NCBI RefSeq assembly: GCF_034670125.1
Contig: NZ_JAXMOC010000002.1
Span: forward strand, 186,001 to 250,000
DNA length: 64,000 nucleotides
Direction: 5' to 3'
Source: Maricaulis sp034670125
GTDB lineage: Bacteria; Pseudomonadota; Alphaproteobacteria; Caulobacterales; Maricaulaceae
Part shown: one piece after another, positions 41,748-52,400 of the stretch
Layout of the letters: the number at the start of each line of letters is the position of its first letter
How positions within the stretch are numbered: position 1 is the stretch's first letter
Translations under genes and position numbers: made by a program
Notes under the pieces: model-generated
Databases searched by the model: none
The model's input: only the letters and a program-made list of their open reading frames with translations
Told to the model about the DNA's origin: nothing

Positions 41748-41856
41748 GAGGCAGACCTCCCCAATTGCAAAGGACGACGGTTACTTGGGTGTCGCGGATG
41801 AAGAAAGAAATGGCAAGGGCTGCGATCCGGATGATCGGTCCGGGCGTACAAGACGC

Positions 41857-42486
41857 ATGACCCGATACAGATCCCATATCCGATTGATGGCAGCGGCCGG
41901 CCTGGCCCTCCTTGGTTTCGCGCCCGTCGCCCGCGCCGATGCACCTGATGATGTCGCCTTTGATGTCTATCGCAACGGCGCACCCTTTGGTGAGCATGTC
42001 GTCAGCTTCGATGAGAAGGCCGACGGCGCCCTCCAAGTGCAGGTGGAAATCGAGTTGCGCGTCGGCTTCGGCCCTCTGACCGTTTTCCGGTACGAGCATG
42101 AATCCGAGGAGGTCTGGGTCGGCGATGACTTGGTCAGCCTGACAGCATCAACCCTGAAGGATGGTGAGCGGGTCCGGTTCAGCCTGTCGAACGACGATGA
42201 GCGCTATGAAACCGTGGCCGGGCTGATGCCGTCCAGCCATTGGTCCGGTTATCCGCCCGGGCTCCCGGCGGTGTTGAACACTGAAACCGGTGAACCGATG
42301 CCGGTCGAGATTGAGGAGCTGGGCCTCGAGACCATCCAGACCGCGACCGGCCCGGTTGAAGCCCGCCGGATCCGGATGGTCGGGTCTGTTGCCGTCGACC
42401 TTTGGTACGATCTGGATGGACGCTGGGTGGGCTGCGCGTTTTCAATCCGCGGTCAGGACATCGAGTATCGCTTGCGGCAGAGTTAG
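41857..42486 (+). CDS. exported DUF6134-family protein
   Basis: 209 residues. Signal peptide MAAAGLALLGFAPVARADA, then a beta-rich domain: AFDVYRNGAPFGEHVVSFDE, GFGPLTVFRYEHESEEVW, VDLWYDLDGRWVGCAF. This matches the general form of DUF6134 (periplasmic lipid/solute-binding-like) proteins. Function unknown. Convergent with photolyase, the stops overlapping by 4 bases. Confidence 0.65.
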   Translation: MTRYRSHIRLMAAAGLALLGFAPVARADAPDDVAFDVYRNGAPFGEHVVSFDEKADGALQVQVEIELRVGFGPLTVFRYEHESEEVWVGDDLVSLTASTLKDGERVRFSLSNDDERYETVAGLMPSSHWSGYPPGLPAVLNTETGEPMPVEIEELGLETIQTATGPVEARRIRMVGSVAVDLWYDLDGRWVGCAFSIRGQDIEYRLRQS

Positions 42487-43967
42487 CCGCCGAGAGCGGG
42501 CTGCACCGCCGCATCGGCATTGGCCTTCATGTCCTGATAGCTTTCCAGCGCCAGCTCCCGACCGGTTTTCAGGTCAATGACAGGCTGGGGGTAGGTCTCT
42601 TCCAGAGTCACGCCGGCAGTGGCCAGTTCCCGGGCCGGACGGGTCCACGGCGCGTGGACCGCCTTGCCAGCCAAGCCTGACAATTCGGGCACCCATTTGT
42701 GGACATAGGCCCCTTGCGGGTCGAACCGCTCACCCTGGGTGACAGGATTGAAGATCCTGAAATAGGGGGCCGCATCCGCGCCGGACCCGGCGACCCATTG
42801 CCAGCTCGCCGCATTCACATTCAGATCGGCATCGACCAGCGTGTCCTCAAACCAGGCCATGCCCTCGCGCCAATGAACGCCCAGATGCTTGATCAGGAAC
42901 GAGGCCGTGATCATCCGGACCCGGTTATGCATCCAACCGGTCAACCACAACTGACGCATGCCGGCGTCAACAATCGGGACGCCTGTCTGGCCGCGCTTCC
43001 ACGCCTCCAGGCCGGCGGGATTGCGGCGCCAGGGGAAGTGATCGAACTGGGCGTTGAAATTATTCTCGCGCAGGCTGCCGAAATGGTGGGCAAGGTAGAT
43101 GGCAAAGTCCCGCCAGCCCAGTTCGGACAGGAATTTTTCGGCACCCTGGAAATTGCCCCCGTTCTCGGCGTGGTTTCGGACCGTGTGCCAGATCGCCCTC
43201 GGGGAGATTTCGCCCCAGGCCAGATGCGGGGACAGGCCGGATGTGCCGTCCCGGTCCGGTCGGTCCCGCATGTCCGGATAGTCGGCCAGGTCGCCGGCCA
43301 GGAAGTGCTCGAGCCGCTTGCGTGCTCCGTCCTCGCCGGGTTGCCAGTCCTTGCTGAAGCCGGCGGCCCAGTCTGGCTTGGAGGGGCGCAGTTTCCAGTC
43401 TTCCAGGGCATCACTGGCGACGGGGCGGAATGCCGTGAGGCTTTGTGGAGCGGGCAGGGCCGGGGCCGGTTCCGGCGCGCGCAGGCAGGCCTTCCAGTAG
43501 GGTGTGAACACACGGTAGGGCTTGCCGCTGCCATTGAGCTGGGTCGCCGGATTGAAAAGCGTGCCGGACGCGAAGCCCCGCGCCTTCACGCCGACAGTGG
43601 CGAGCGAGGCGGCGAGGGCGGCATCATCATTGGCCCGGGTCGGGCTGTCGCCGCGGTTCCAGTACACTTCTGTCGCCCCCGTCTCCTCGCACAGAGCCGT
43701 CAGCGCAGCAGCAGTTTCGCCCCGTTTCAGAACGAGCTGGCCGCCGCGCTGGTGGATCGATCGGGACAGGGCGGTCAGCGAATGGTGCAACCACCATCGT
43801 GACGCGCGACCTGGCGCCAGCTGCGCCTCGGGATCCGGATCATCAATGAAGACACAGATGAGCGGCCGGCCGCTGCGGACCGCCGCCCACAGAGCGGGAT
43901 TGTCGTGTAATCGAAGGTCTCGCCGAAACCAGACCAGCGCTGCTGCGGTGGCGCTTGAACTTGCCAT
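42483..43967 (-). CDS. phr: deoxyribodipyrimidine photolyase
   Basis: Light-driven repair of cyclobutane pyrimidine dimers. 494 residues from ATG 43967 (AGGA just upstream). N-terminal photolyase fold VWFRRDLRLHDNPAL; FAD domain has LSPHLAWGEISPR, ELGWRDFAIYLAHHF, WKRGQTGVPIVDAGMRQL, TGWMHNRVRMITASFL and DADLNVNAASWQWVAGSG, which fits a class I CPD photolyase. Divergent from kdsA. Confidence 0.94.
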   Translation of the reverse strand: MASSSATAAALVWFRRDLRLHDNPALWAAVRSGRPLICVFIDDPDPEAQLAPGRASRWWLHHSLTALSRSIHQRGGQLVLKRGETAAALTALCEETGATEVYWNRGDSPTRANDDAALAASLATVGVKARGFASGTLFNPATQLNGSGKPYRVFTPYWKACLRAPEPAPALPAPQSLTAFRPVASDALEDWKLRPSKPDWAAGFSKDWQPGEDGARKRLEHFLAGDLADYPDMRDRPDRDGTSGLSPHLAWGEISPRAIWHTVRNHAENGGNFQGAEKFLSELGWRDFAIYLAHHFGSLRENNFNAQFDHFPWRRNPAGLEAWKRGQTGVPIVDAGMRQLWLTGWMHNRVRMITASFLIKHLGVHWREGMAWFEDTLVDADLNVNAASWQWVAGSGADAAPYFRIFNPVTQGERFDPQGAYVHKWVPELSGLAGKAVHAPWTRPARELATAGVTLEETYPQPVIDLKTGRELALESYQDMKANADAAVQPALGG

Positions 43968-44098
43968 TCCTGTCCTGTCACTGAATAAGGGCCTTGTCGG
44001 TCTACGTCGCGGACCCGATATCGGATCAGTCCGGTTGTGTCTGCCCGCCCATCGCGCGCGACCGACACGACTGAGCGTACCCATGAAGGAGACACCGC

Positions 44099-44947
44099 GT
44101 GAGCCAGATCAATTCTGTCATTTCCATCCCGCGCCCGGGCCAGAGCCCGATCGAGATCGGCAATGACCGCAAGCTCTCCATCATCGCCGGACCATGCCAG
44201 CTCGAAAGCCGGCAGCACGGGCTGGACGTGTCTGCGCAGCTGCGCGAGATCGCCGATCGACTGGATGTCGGCCTGATTTACAAGACCTCATTCGACAAGG
44301 CGAACCGGACCAGTGCCAGCGCCCAGCGCGGGCTTGGCCTGGAGGCATCGCTGCCCGTGTTTGAGGAAATCCGGGAGACCAGCGGCCTGCCGGTACTGAC
44401 GGATGTCCACAGTGAGGAGCAGGCGCGGATCGCCGCGACCGCGGTGGATGTATTGCAGATTCCGGCCTTTTTGTGCCGGCAGACCGATCTCCTCATCGCG
44501 GCTGCCAAAACCGGCAAGCCGATCAATGTGAAAAAGGGACAATTCCTGGCCCCTTGGGACATGAAAAATGTGATCGAAAAGATCGCTGCGGCCGGCAATC
44601 CCGACATCATGGCCTGTGAACGGGGCGCCAGTTTTGGTTACAACACGCTGGTCTCGGACATGCGCTCGCTGCCGATCATGGCGCAATTCGGTGCGCCGGT
44701 GGTGTTTGACGCCACCCATTCGGTCCAGCAACCGGGTGGGCAGGGTACGTCCTCGGGGGGGCAGCGCGAATTTGTGCCGACCCTGGCCCGGGCTGCCGTC
44801 GCGGTCGGCGTCGCTGCGGTTTTCATCGAGACCCATCCGGATCCCGACAACGCACCCTCGGACGGTCCCAACATGGTGCCGCTGGGTGAATTTGAGGCGC
44901 TGGTGAAGCGCTTGCTGGAATTTGACGCCCTCGCCAAGGGCTACTGA
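44099..44947 (+). CDS. kdsA: 2-dehydro-3-deoxyphosphooctonate aldolase (KDO-8-P synthase)
   Basis: Makes KDO-8-phosphate for lipopolysaccharide core. 282 residues from GTG 44099. The motif IIAGPCQLES has the metal-binding Cys typical of metal-dependent KdsA, where E. coli-type enzymes have Asn (GGMNVLES). YKTSFDKANRTS, FLCRQTDLLIAAA and ATHSVQQPGGQGTSSGGQR (phosphoenolpyruvate and A5P binding) are conserved. Confidence 0.95.
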   Translation: MSQINSVISIPRPGQSPIEIGNDRKLSIIAGPCQLESRQHGLDVSAQLREIADRLDVGLIYKTSFDKANRTSASAQRGLGLEASLPVFEEIRETSGLPVLTDVHSEEQARIAATAVDVLQIPAFLCRQTDLLIAAAKTGKPINVKKGQFLAPWDMKNVIEKIAAAGNPDIMACERGASFGYNTLVSDMRSLPIMAQFGAPVVFDATHSVQQPGGQGTSSGGQREFVPTLARAAVAVGVAAVFIETHPDPDNAPSDGPNMVPLGEFEALVKRLLEFDALAKGY

Positions 44948-44951
44948 CCCG

Positions 44952-46154
44952 TCAGAATTCCCGGCGATCCGGGATCGGGACCACAGGCGCGTCCTCGACA
45001 TCCTCGATCAGATCAAGCGGCGGAGCCCAGCGGCGTTCTTCCTGCAGGATGCTGGTCAGCGCGAAGGTCCGTTGGGCCACGTCCAGACGCAGATCTTCGT
45101 AGAACAGGTTGAAGGGCGGTTCCCGGAAATCCTCGGCCAGTCGCCGCGGACGTTGCAGGTCGCGGTGCCGCGGCGCCTCCACAAACAGGACACCGTCTGC
45201 GCATTGCGCACCGGTCTGGCCGGGAATGGGTGCGGGTGTGGTGTCCAGCGGCAGACCTTCGGCCGCCACGCCGCCCCGATGTTGGCGAGCCGAGGCGTAT
45301 TCGCTGGTGCGGGCGCCCAAAACCGGATTGACACAAAGCAGTCCACGGCTCTCGACAAAGGACAGATCACCGTCCGGCTGCCAGCTCATGGTGCGCTCCG
45401 TGAGGATGCGGATCCGGTCGGCCTCATCCGGCCGGGCGTGGGAGAAGGCATGGACACAGCGCACATCTTCCGGCGTCTCGCAGGGCGGAATGGCAGCCAG
45501 AGAGTCGGCGAACAGGTCGAGCGGCACCGGTGACTCGATGATGTAGGCCGCGACCAGTCGGGAATGGACGTCCGGCGCGTCGGCGATCTGGTTGAGCAGC
45601 AAGCCCAACGCGTGGAAACCGCCCTGGCCGACTCCGGCGAGGATGATCGGGCGGGAGTCGCCCGCCTCGGTCAGGAATTGCCCAAAGGCCCGCTCGATAT
45701 CGTGATAGGCGAACAAGCGGGCCTGAACACTGTCTTCGCGATTGTTCATGAAGGCGTAGAGCGCGGCCTGCCGGTATCGCGGTGCGAACAGGATGCCGGA
45801 ACGGGCGAACGGGGCAGCGTAGTTCGGCAAGGCGATCTCGACGACAGCCCGATTGGCGCTGTCCTTGCCCAGATCGGCATTCCAGTTCGATCCGCCGGCA
45901 TAGGTCGTGGGATGGATGAAAAAGACAGCCGGTTCATCGGGATCGGAAAACGACCCGGCGGCGTACCAGGCGTCGGCCTGCGTATAGTCGGCCGCTGTCG
46001 GCGGGGTGTAGGTCTGAAAGGGTTCGCCGGGATCCTGGAACGTCTGGTAGATCTGGTCGCGCAGGAACCAGCTTGCCAGGGCGGCGATCACCACCAGTCC
46101 GGCAATCCCGGTGACGATCATCCAGCGTGCGATCGTGATCGGACTTGCGAGCAT
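44952..46154 (-). CDS. DUF3089 alpha/beta-hydrolase-like membrane-anchored protein lacking the nucleophile serine
   Basis: 400 residues from ATG 46154. N-terminal membrane anchor (IVTGIAGLVVIAALASWFL), then DUF3089 features: AVFFIHPTTYAGGSNWNADL, RYRQAALYAF, AYHDIERAFGQFL. The nucleophile elbow that in relatives reads GHSQG is here GVGQG (codons GGA GTC GGC CAG GGC), so the serine is Gly. It may be inactive or use another residue. It is convergent with kdsA. Confidence 0.78.
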   Translation of the reverse strand: MLASPITIARWMIVTGIAGLVVIAALASWFLRDQIYQTFQDPGEPFQTYTPPTAADYTQADAWYAAGSFSDPDEPAVFFIHPTTYAGGSNWNADLGKDSANRAVVEIALPNYAAPFARSGILFAPRYRQAALYAFMNNREDSVQARLFAYHDIERAFGQFLTEAGDSRPIILAGVGQGGFHALGLLLNQIADAPDVHSRLVAAYIIESPVPLDLFADSLAAIPPCETPEDVRCVHAFSHARPDEADRIRILTERTMSWQPDGDLSFVESRGLLCVNPVLGARTSEYASARQHRGGVAAEGLPLDTTPAPIPGQTGAQCADGVLFVEAPRHRDLQRPRRLAEDFREPPFNLFYEDLRLDVAQRTFALTSILQEERRWAPPLDLIEDVEDAPVVPIPDRREF

Positions 46155-46296
46155 TTGCTTTTTCCACCCTAGTCTGGCCGTACGCCTGCAAGTTGTCCGG
46201 CGAAGCGATTGGCGACCCATTTGCCTTACCCTATGCTGACACGGCTGCCGGGGGGTAGTGCTTACGCCTGTGCGGCGTCAATTGAATGGGAACATC

Positions 46297-46971
46297 ATGT
46301 TTCGCTGGCTTCGCAACAGCTTCCTGACCGGCATTGTCATTGCCACACCCCTCGGCGTGACGTTCTATCTGATCGTCACATTCGTCGGCTTCGTCGACAA
46401 TGTGGTCAAGCCCCTGATCCCGGCCCGATACAATCCCGAGACCTATCTGCCCGCCGATTTCACCATACCCGGTCTGGGCGTGTTGATCGCCGTCCTTTTG
46501 CTGACCGCGCTTGGCGCCCTTGCCGCCAATATTTTCGGACGGACCTTGATTGGACTGGGCGACCGCATCCTTCAGGGCGTGCCCCTTGTGCGCAATGTCT
46601 ACGGCGCCCTGAAGCAGATCATGGAGACCGTATTTTCCGGAAAGGCCAACTCTTTCAAGGAAGTGGTCTTGATCGAGTATCCGATGAAAGGCCTCTACGT
46701 CGTCGCGTTCGTTTCGGCGCAGGGACAGGGCGACCTCAAACACAAGATCAGTGAGGACGTTATCGCGCTGTTCGTCCCGACGACGCCCAACCCGACGTCG
46801 GGCTTCCTGTTGTACACGCCGCGCTCGAACACCATCCATGTCGACATGTCGGTCGAGGAGGCGGCCAAGCTGATCATCTCCTTTGGCATGGTGACACCGG
46901 ACAAACTGCCGGACGAGGTCAAGGCGACCCTTCCAAGAGACGTGATCGACCCGGTCCCGCCGCCAGACTAG
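46297..46971 (+). CDS. DUF502 membrane protein
   Basis: 224 residues from ATG 46297; GTG 46258 is an in-frame alternative. Two membrane segments near residues 8-30 and 62-84, then a soluble domain: GVPLVRNVYGALKQIMETVFSG, GFLLYTPRSNTIHVDMSVEEA and IISFGMVTPD are typical of DUF502. Often adjacent to recG/mfd in alphaproteobacteria; function unknown. Its stop overlaps the recG stop by 4 bases. Confidence 0.9.
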   Translation: MFRWLRNSFLTGIVIATPLGVTFYLIVTFVGFVDNVVKPLIPARYNPETYLPADFTIPGLGVLIAVLLLTALGALAANIFGRTLIGLGDRILQGVPLVRNVYGALKQIMETVFSGKANSFKEVVLIEYPMKGLYVVAFVSAQGQGDLKHKISEDVIALFVPTTPNPTSGFLLYTPRSNTIHVDMSVEEAAKLIISFGMVTPDKLPDEVKATLPRDVIDPVPPPD

Positions 46972-49052
46972 CCGGAACGCAGGAAACGCACCCCCTGGTC
47001 GTGATCGAACAGGTATAGGAGCGTCCGCAACGCGTCTCCGGCCACGCCATTGAGGTCCGGGTCCTGATGGACGATCAGTCGGGCATGGTCATTGGCCAGC
47101 TCGATCAGCTCTGCGTGTTGTTCGAGATCGGCCAGGCGGAATTGCGGCAGTCCGCTTTGGCGCAGGCCCAGCGGATCGCCGGCACCGCGCAATCGCCAGT
47201 CTTCCTCGGCGATTTTGAAGCCATCATCTGTTTCTCGCATCATTTCGAGGCGCGCCCGGGCCGTTTCGCCCAGCGGGGCCTTGTACAGCAACAGACAGGA
47301 CGACGCCTTTTCGCCGCGGCCGACCCGGCCTCGAAGCTGGTGCAATTGCGCGAGGCCGAAGCGTTCGGCGTGCTCGATGATCATGACGGTCGCGTCCGGT
47401 GCATCGACCCCGACCTCAATCACCGTGGTGGCAACCAGCACGTCCATGTCGCCAGCCCGGAACCGGGTCGCAATCTCTTCCTTTTCAGCCGGTTTCATGC
47501 GTCCGTGCAGCAGTCCGACGCGCTCATCCCCGAGGACTGCGCGCAGATGGCGCCAGCGATCCTCGGCGGCTGACAGCTCGGACATCTCGCTCTCTTCGAC
47601 AAGCGGGCAAACCCAATAGACCCGGTCCCCCCGCCCGATCGCCCGGCGCACCCCTTCAACCACTTCGTCCAGACGCTCCATCGACACCAGGCGCGTGTCC
47701 GGCGGGATGCGTCCGGCCGGCTTCTCGTCGAGCCGCGACACATCCAGGTCGCCATAAACCGCGAGCGACAGTGTGCGCGGGATCGGCGTCGCGGTCATGA
47801 CCAGCGTGTCGGGGCGGCGACCCTTGGATGTCAGACGCATGCGGTCGGAGACCCCGAACCGGTGCTGCTCGTCAATGACGACCAGACCGAGATCGGCAAA
47901 CTCGATCCCGTCCTGGAACAGGGCGTGGGTGCCGCACACCACGTCGACATCGCCGCGGACCATTCGGTCGAGGATTGCAGCGCGTGCCTTGCCCTTGTCG
48001 CGGCCCGTCAACGCGACAACGGATAATCCTGCTGGTTCCAGCATTTGAGAGAGTGTCTTCTCGTGCTGCCTCGCCAGAATTTCGGTTGGGGCCATGATCG
48101 CTGTCTGAACCCCGGCGCCGGCCGCATGGGCAGCGGCGAGGGCCGCCACGAAGGTCTTGCCGGCGCCGACATCACCGTGCAGCAGGCGGGTCATGCGGGC
48201 GTCGGATTGCATGTCCGCCCGGATTTCCTCGAAGGCCCTGACCTGCGCTCCGGTCGGCTGGAAGGGTGCGGCCGCGAGGACTGCGTCGACAGCCTCACCC
48301 GGACCGCACAGGGCACGGCCGGCTTGTGCCCGGCGGTGAGCCCGGACAATCTGGAGCGCCAGCTGACGGGCAAAGATCTCGTCAAAGGCGAGCCGCTCGC
48401 GTTCCGGTGCTCCAGCGTCCAGCCCACTGGCAGCCTGCGGCGCATGGACCGCTTTGAGGGCGGGCTTGAACGACGGCCAGCCATGGCTGCCCCTCAGGTC
48501 CCCCGGGATCCATTCGGGCAGTTCCGGGACAAATGTCAGGGAGGCTGAAACGGCCTTGCGCATGACTTTTGCGGTGAGACCAGCCGTGAGCGGATAGACC
48601 GGCTCGACCAGTGCCATTTCTGCGGCCTCGTCCTCTGTGATAACGAGGTCCGGATGCACGATCTGGATCTCGGAGCCGAACCGCTCCGCCTTGCCGGAGA
48701 TAACGCGCGTCTCTCCCTCGGGGAGAAGCTTGGTCAGATAGTCACGCCGGGCGTGGAAAAAGATCAGATGCAAAAAGCCGGTCTCGTCCCGCAAACGGAC
48801 CTTGTAGGGCTGGCCCTGACGCTGAGCCGGAATATGGGTCTCCACCGTCGCGGTCAGTGTGACGATCTCGCCGGTCGGCGCGTCGGTAATGGTGACGCGG
48901 CGGGTCCGGTCAATCAGTCCGGTCGGCGGCGTGAACAGCACATCGCGTATCCGGCCGCCGCAAACCTTCTCGACCAGCGTCGCCAATCGGGGGCCGATGC
49001 CGGGCAGTTTGGTGACGTCCTGGAACAGGGGAAAGAGAATCTCGGGGCGCAT
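46968..49052 (-). CDS. recG: ATP-dependent DNA helicase RecG
   Basis: Branch-migration helicase that rescues stalled forks. 694 residues from ATG 49052. Wedge/OB domain in the N-terminal third, Walker A HGDVGAGKTFVA, motif II VVIDEQHRFGV (DEQH), TATPIPRTLSLAVYGD, and motif VI HQLRGRVGRGEKASSCLLLY; C-terminal TRG region RLRGAGDPLGLRQSG. Divergent from sdhE and mfd. Confidence 0.96.
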   Translation of the reverse strand: MRPEILFPLFQDVTKLPGIGPRLATLVEKVCGGRIRDVLFTPPTGLIDRTRRVTITDAPTGEIVTLTATVETHIPAQRQGQPYKVRLRDETGFLHLIFFHARRDYLTKLLPEGETRVISGKAERFGSEIQIVHPDLVITEDEAAEMALVEPVYPLTAGLTAKVMRKAVSASLTFVPELPEWIPGDLRGSHGWPSFKPALKAVHAPQAASGLDAGAPERERLAFDEIFARQLALQIVRAHRRAQAGRALCGPGEAVDAVLAAAPFQPTGAQVRAFEEIRADMQSDARMTRLLHGDVGAGKTFVAALAAAHAAGAGVQTAIMAPTEILARQHEKTLSQMLEPAGLSVVALTGRDKGKARAAILDRMVRGDVDVVCGTHALFQDGIEFADLGLVVIDEQHRFGVSDRMRLTSKGRRPDTLVMTATPIPRTLSLAVYGDLDVSRLDEKPAGRIPPDTRLVSMERLDEVVEGVRRAIGRGDRVYWVCPLVEESEMSELSAAEDRWRHLRAVLGDERVGLLHGRMKPAEKEEIATRFRAGDMDVLVATTVIEVGVDAPDATVMIIEHAERFGLAQLHQLRGRVGRGEKASSCLLLYKAPLGETARARLEMMRETDDGFKIAEEDWRLRGAGDPLGLRQSGLPQFRLADLEQHAELIELANDHARLIVHQDPDLNGVAGDALRTLLYLFDHDQGVRFLRSG

Positions 49053-49127
49053 GACATGCACCTTATCGGCAAGTTGCGCCGCTGCCACCGGTCGACGTCG
49101 GCGATCCGGCGGACTATATGCGCGGGC

Positions 49128-49421
49128 ATGACCGATGACACTGAAATCCAGCGCAAGAAGCTGCGGATCCGGGCCTGGCGGCGCGGGTTCAAGGAAGCCG
49201 ACCTCATTCTGGGCCGTTTCGCCGATGCGCGCCTTGATGGTTTGTCACCGGCCGAAGTGGATGCCTTCGAGCGTCTGCTCGATGAAAATGATGCCGATAT
49301 CTACGCCTGGATCATTGGCAAGGAAGAAACGCCCGAGCGTTTCGAGGGGCCGGTTATGGATGCGCTGAAAGGCTTTCGCGTCGATGCGGACGCCGCTTTC
49401 GGTGATGGTCCGAAGGAATAG
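49128..49421 (+). CDS. sdhE: succinate dehydrogenase flavinylation/assembly factor SdhE
   Basis: 97 residues. The RGxxE motif of SdhE/SDHAF2 is in RAWRRGFKEADLILGRF; the rest includes DAFERLLDENDADIYAWIIGK. It promotes covalent FAD attachment to SdhA. The frame is open far upstream (to 48654), but that part is antisense to recG. Followed 5 bases later by mfd. Confidence 0.92.
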   Translation: MTDDTEIQRKKLRIRAWRRGFKEADLILGRFADARLDGLSPAEVDAFERLLDENDADIYAWIIGKEETPERFEGPVMDALKGFRVDADAAFGDGPKE

Positions 49422-49426
49422 GCCCT

Positions 49427-52400
49427 GTGACAGCTGAGACAATAAGCGGAGTTTCGGAAATCGAGATGATCGCCGCCGTCCTTGGGACTGCGACGGTCTG
49501 TGGGGCGCCGGGAGGTCTCGATGCTCTGGTCTTTGCGGACACGGCGCGCCTGCGTGGCGGCGTCAATGTGTTCATCGCGCGCGATGATTCACGGGCCGCG
49601 GCCTTTGTTTCGGCATTGCAGTTTTTCGCGCCGGATATCGAATTGCTGCGCCTGCCGGCCTGGGACTGTCAGCCCTATGACCGGATTTCGCCGAGCCCGC
49701 GCGTTGCAGCCCGGCGCGCCGCAACCCTTGCCAAGCTGGCTTCGGGGCAATTGGGTCCGGCCACCCTGGTTGTCACGACCGTCAATGCCATGGCGCAACG
49801 TTGCCCGCCGCGATCAGTGCTGCAAGGCTCCGGCCTGTCGATCCGGCCTGGCGCCAGTGTTGATGTCGACGGGTTGGTCCGCCATTTCACCACTAATGGA
49901 TATGCGCGGGCCGCAACAGTGATGGAGCCCGGCGACTTTGCGGTGCGAGGCGGGGTGGTCGATGTCTATCCGCCTGGCGCGGCCGAGCCGGTCCGCCTCG
50001 ATTTCTTCGGCGACACGCTTGAATCGGTCCGGGCCTTTGATCCGGAGACCCAGCGCTCGCTGAGGCAGATCAAATCGATCGAGTTCACACCGGTCAGCGA
50101 AGTCCTGCTCGACGAGGCCAGCGTTTCGCGCTTCCGGGCCGGTTTCGTGAAAACCTTCGGGGCCTCGCGTGGCAGCGACCCGGTGTATGAGGCCGTCAGC
50201 GCCGGTGCGCGGCCGGCGGGCGTCGAACACTGGATGCCGCTCTTTTATGACGCGCTGGATACCCCGTTTGATTACCTGCCGGATCAAACCCTGATCGCGG
50301 TCGATCATCTGGCCCACGAAGCGTTGGATGAACGCTTGAGTCAGATCGCCGATTATTATGAGTCCCGGATCGCTGCCGGCGAAACCCGGCATGAATCGGC
50401 CCTGTCGGCCCCGACCTATCGTGCGCTGCCAGCCGATGCGCTCTATTTTGCCCCGGGCGAATGGGAAACGGCCCTGCGCGATCGACCGGTTCGCCGATAT
50501 ACGGCCTTCCGGGAGCCCGGGCCGCAGACCATTGATGTTGCGGGCAAGCAGGGGCGCGGTTTCGCGGCCGAACGAGCCGCCGAAAACACCAATGTTTTTG
50601 ACGCTGTTGCGGCGCACATCAAGACGTTGTCCGCCGCGGGCAAGTCGGTGATGCTGGCCTCCTGGACCACCGGCGCATCGGAACGCCTGGCGAGCGTGCT
50701 GGGCGATCACGGCATCGCCGGCATTCCTTTGCTCGAGCGGTGGGGCGATGTTCCCGCTGCCGGAAAGGGCGGCGTTTGCCGTGCCGTTTTGCCGCTGGAG
50801 CGGGGTTTTGAAACCGAGACATTGGCCGTGCTGTCCGAGCAGGACATTCTGGGTGACCGGCTGGCCCGCCCGCGCAAAAAGCGCAAGTCTGCCGATATCA
50901 TTGTTGAGGCCGGGTCCCTTTCGCCCGGCGATCTGGTTATCCATGCCGATCATGGTCTTGGTCGTTTCATCGGCCTGAAAACCCTGCCCGTTCAGGACGC
51001 GCCGCACGATTGCATCGAACTGGAATATTCCGGTCAGGCGAAGCTCTACCTGCCGGTCGAGAATATCGAGCTCCTGTCCCGTTATGGAGCCGACTCCGAG
51101 ACCGCCCAGCTCGACAAGCTGGGGGGTGTCGCCTGGCAGGCCCGCAAGGCGAAGGCCAAGAAGCGCCTGCGAGACATGGCGGATCAGCTGATCAAGATCG
51201 CGGCGGAGCGCCTGGCCCGCAAGGCTGAGCCGATCGAGACCTCCAGCGGCGCCTTCGACGAGTTCTGCTCGGCCTTTCCCTATCCGGAGACCGATGACCA
51301 GCTGAATGCGATCGATGATGTCCTGACCGATCTGGGTCGGGGCCGCCCGATGGATCGCCTGATCTGCGGGGATGTCGGTTTCGGCAAGACCGAGGTCGCG
51401 CTGCGGGCTGCATTCGTGGTCGCCTTGAGCGGGCAGCAGGTTGCGGTGGTGGCCCCGACAACCCTGCTGGCGCGCCAGCACTTCAAGACTTTCAGCGATC
51501 GTTTTCGAGGATGGCCGGTCAAGGTCCGATTGCTGTCACGCCTGGTGACGGCGAAAGAGGCCAAGGCGACCCGCGACGAGTTGGCAGCCGGCCAGGTGGA
51601 GATCGTGATCGGCACCCACGCCTTGCTGGCAAAGACTGTAAAATTCCGCGATCTCGGGCTCCTGGTCGTCGACGAGGAGCAGCATTTCGGGGTCAAGCAC
51701 AAAGAACGCCTCAAGGAGCTGCGCTCCGATGTCCATGTGCTGACCCTGACCGCCACACCCATTCCGCGTACTTTGCAACTGGCGCTGACCGGCATTCGTG
51801 ACCTGTCGATCATCGCAACCCCGCCGGTCGATCGCCTGGCCGTGCGAACCTATGTTGCGCCCTTCGACCCGGTCAGCGTGCGCGAAGCCCTGTTGCGGGA
51901 GAAATACCGGGGCGGGCAGGCCTTCTTTGTCGTTCCACGGATCACCGACCTGGAGGAAACCGTGCGCTTCCTGCGCGAAAGCGTGCCGGAAGTGAGTTTC
52001 GTCTCCGCCCATGGCCAGATGGCGGCCTCGCAACTGGAAGACATCATGACTGCCTTCTATGAAGGCCGGTATGACGTGCTCCTGTCGACCACAATCGTGG
52101 AGTCCGGGATTGATATCCCGACCGCCAACACGCTGATCATCCACCGGGCCGACCGGTTCGGCCTGTCCCAGCTCTATCAGCTGCGTGGCCGTGTCGGGCG
52201 TTCCAAGACGCGCGCCTATGCCTATCTGACCACGCCGATGCGCCAGAAGATCACCGAGAGCGCCGAGAAACGCCTGAAGGTCATGCAGTCACTCGACTCG
52301 CTGGGCGCCGGCTTCACTCTGGCCTCCCACGATCTCGATCTGCGCGGCGGCGGCAATCTGCTGGGTGAGGAACAATCGGGCCATATTCGCGATGTCGGCG

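Noticed and set aside
49814..51481. 555-residue frame antisense to mfd
   Set aside because: It is antisense to conserved Mfd domains and has no recognisable domain; a GC-driven artefact.
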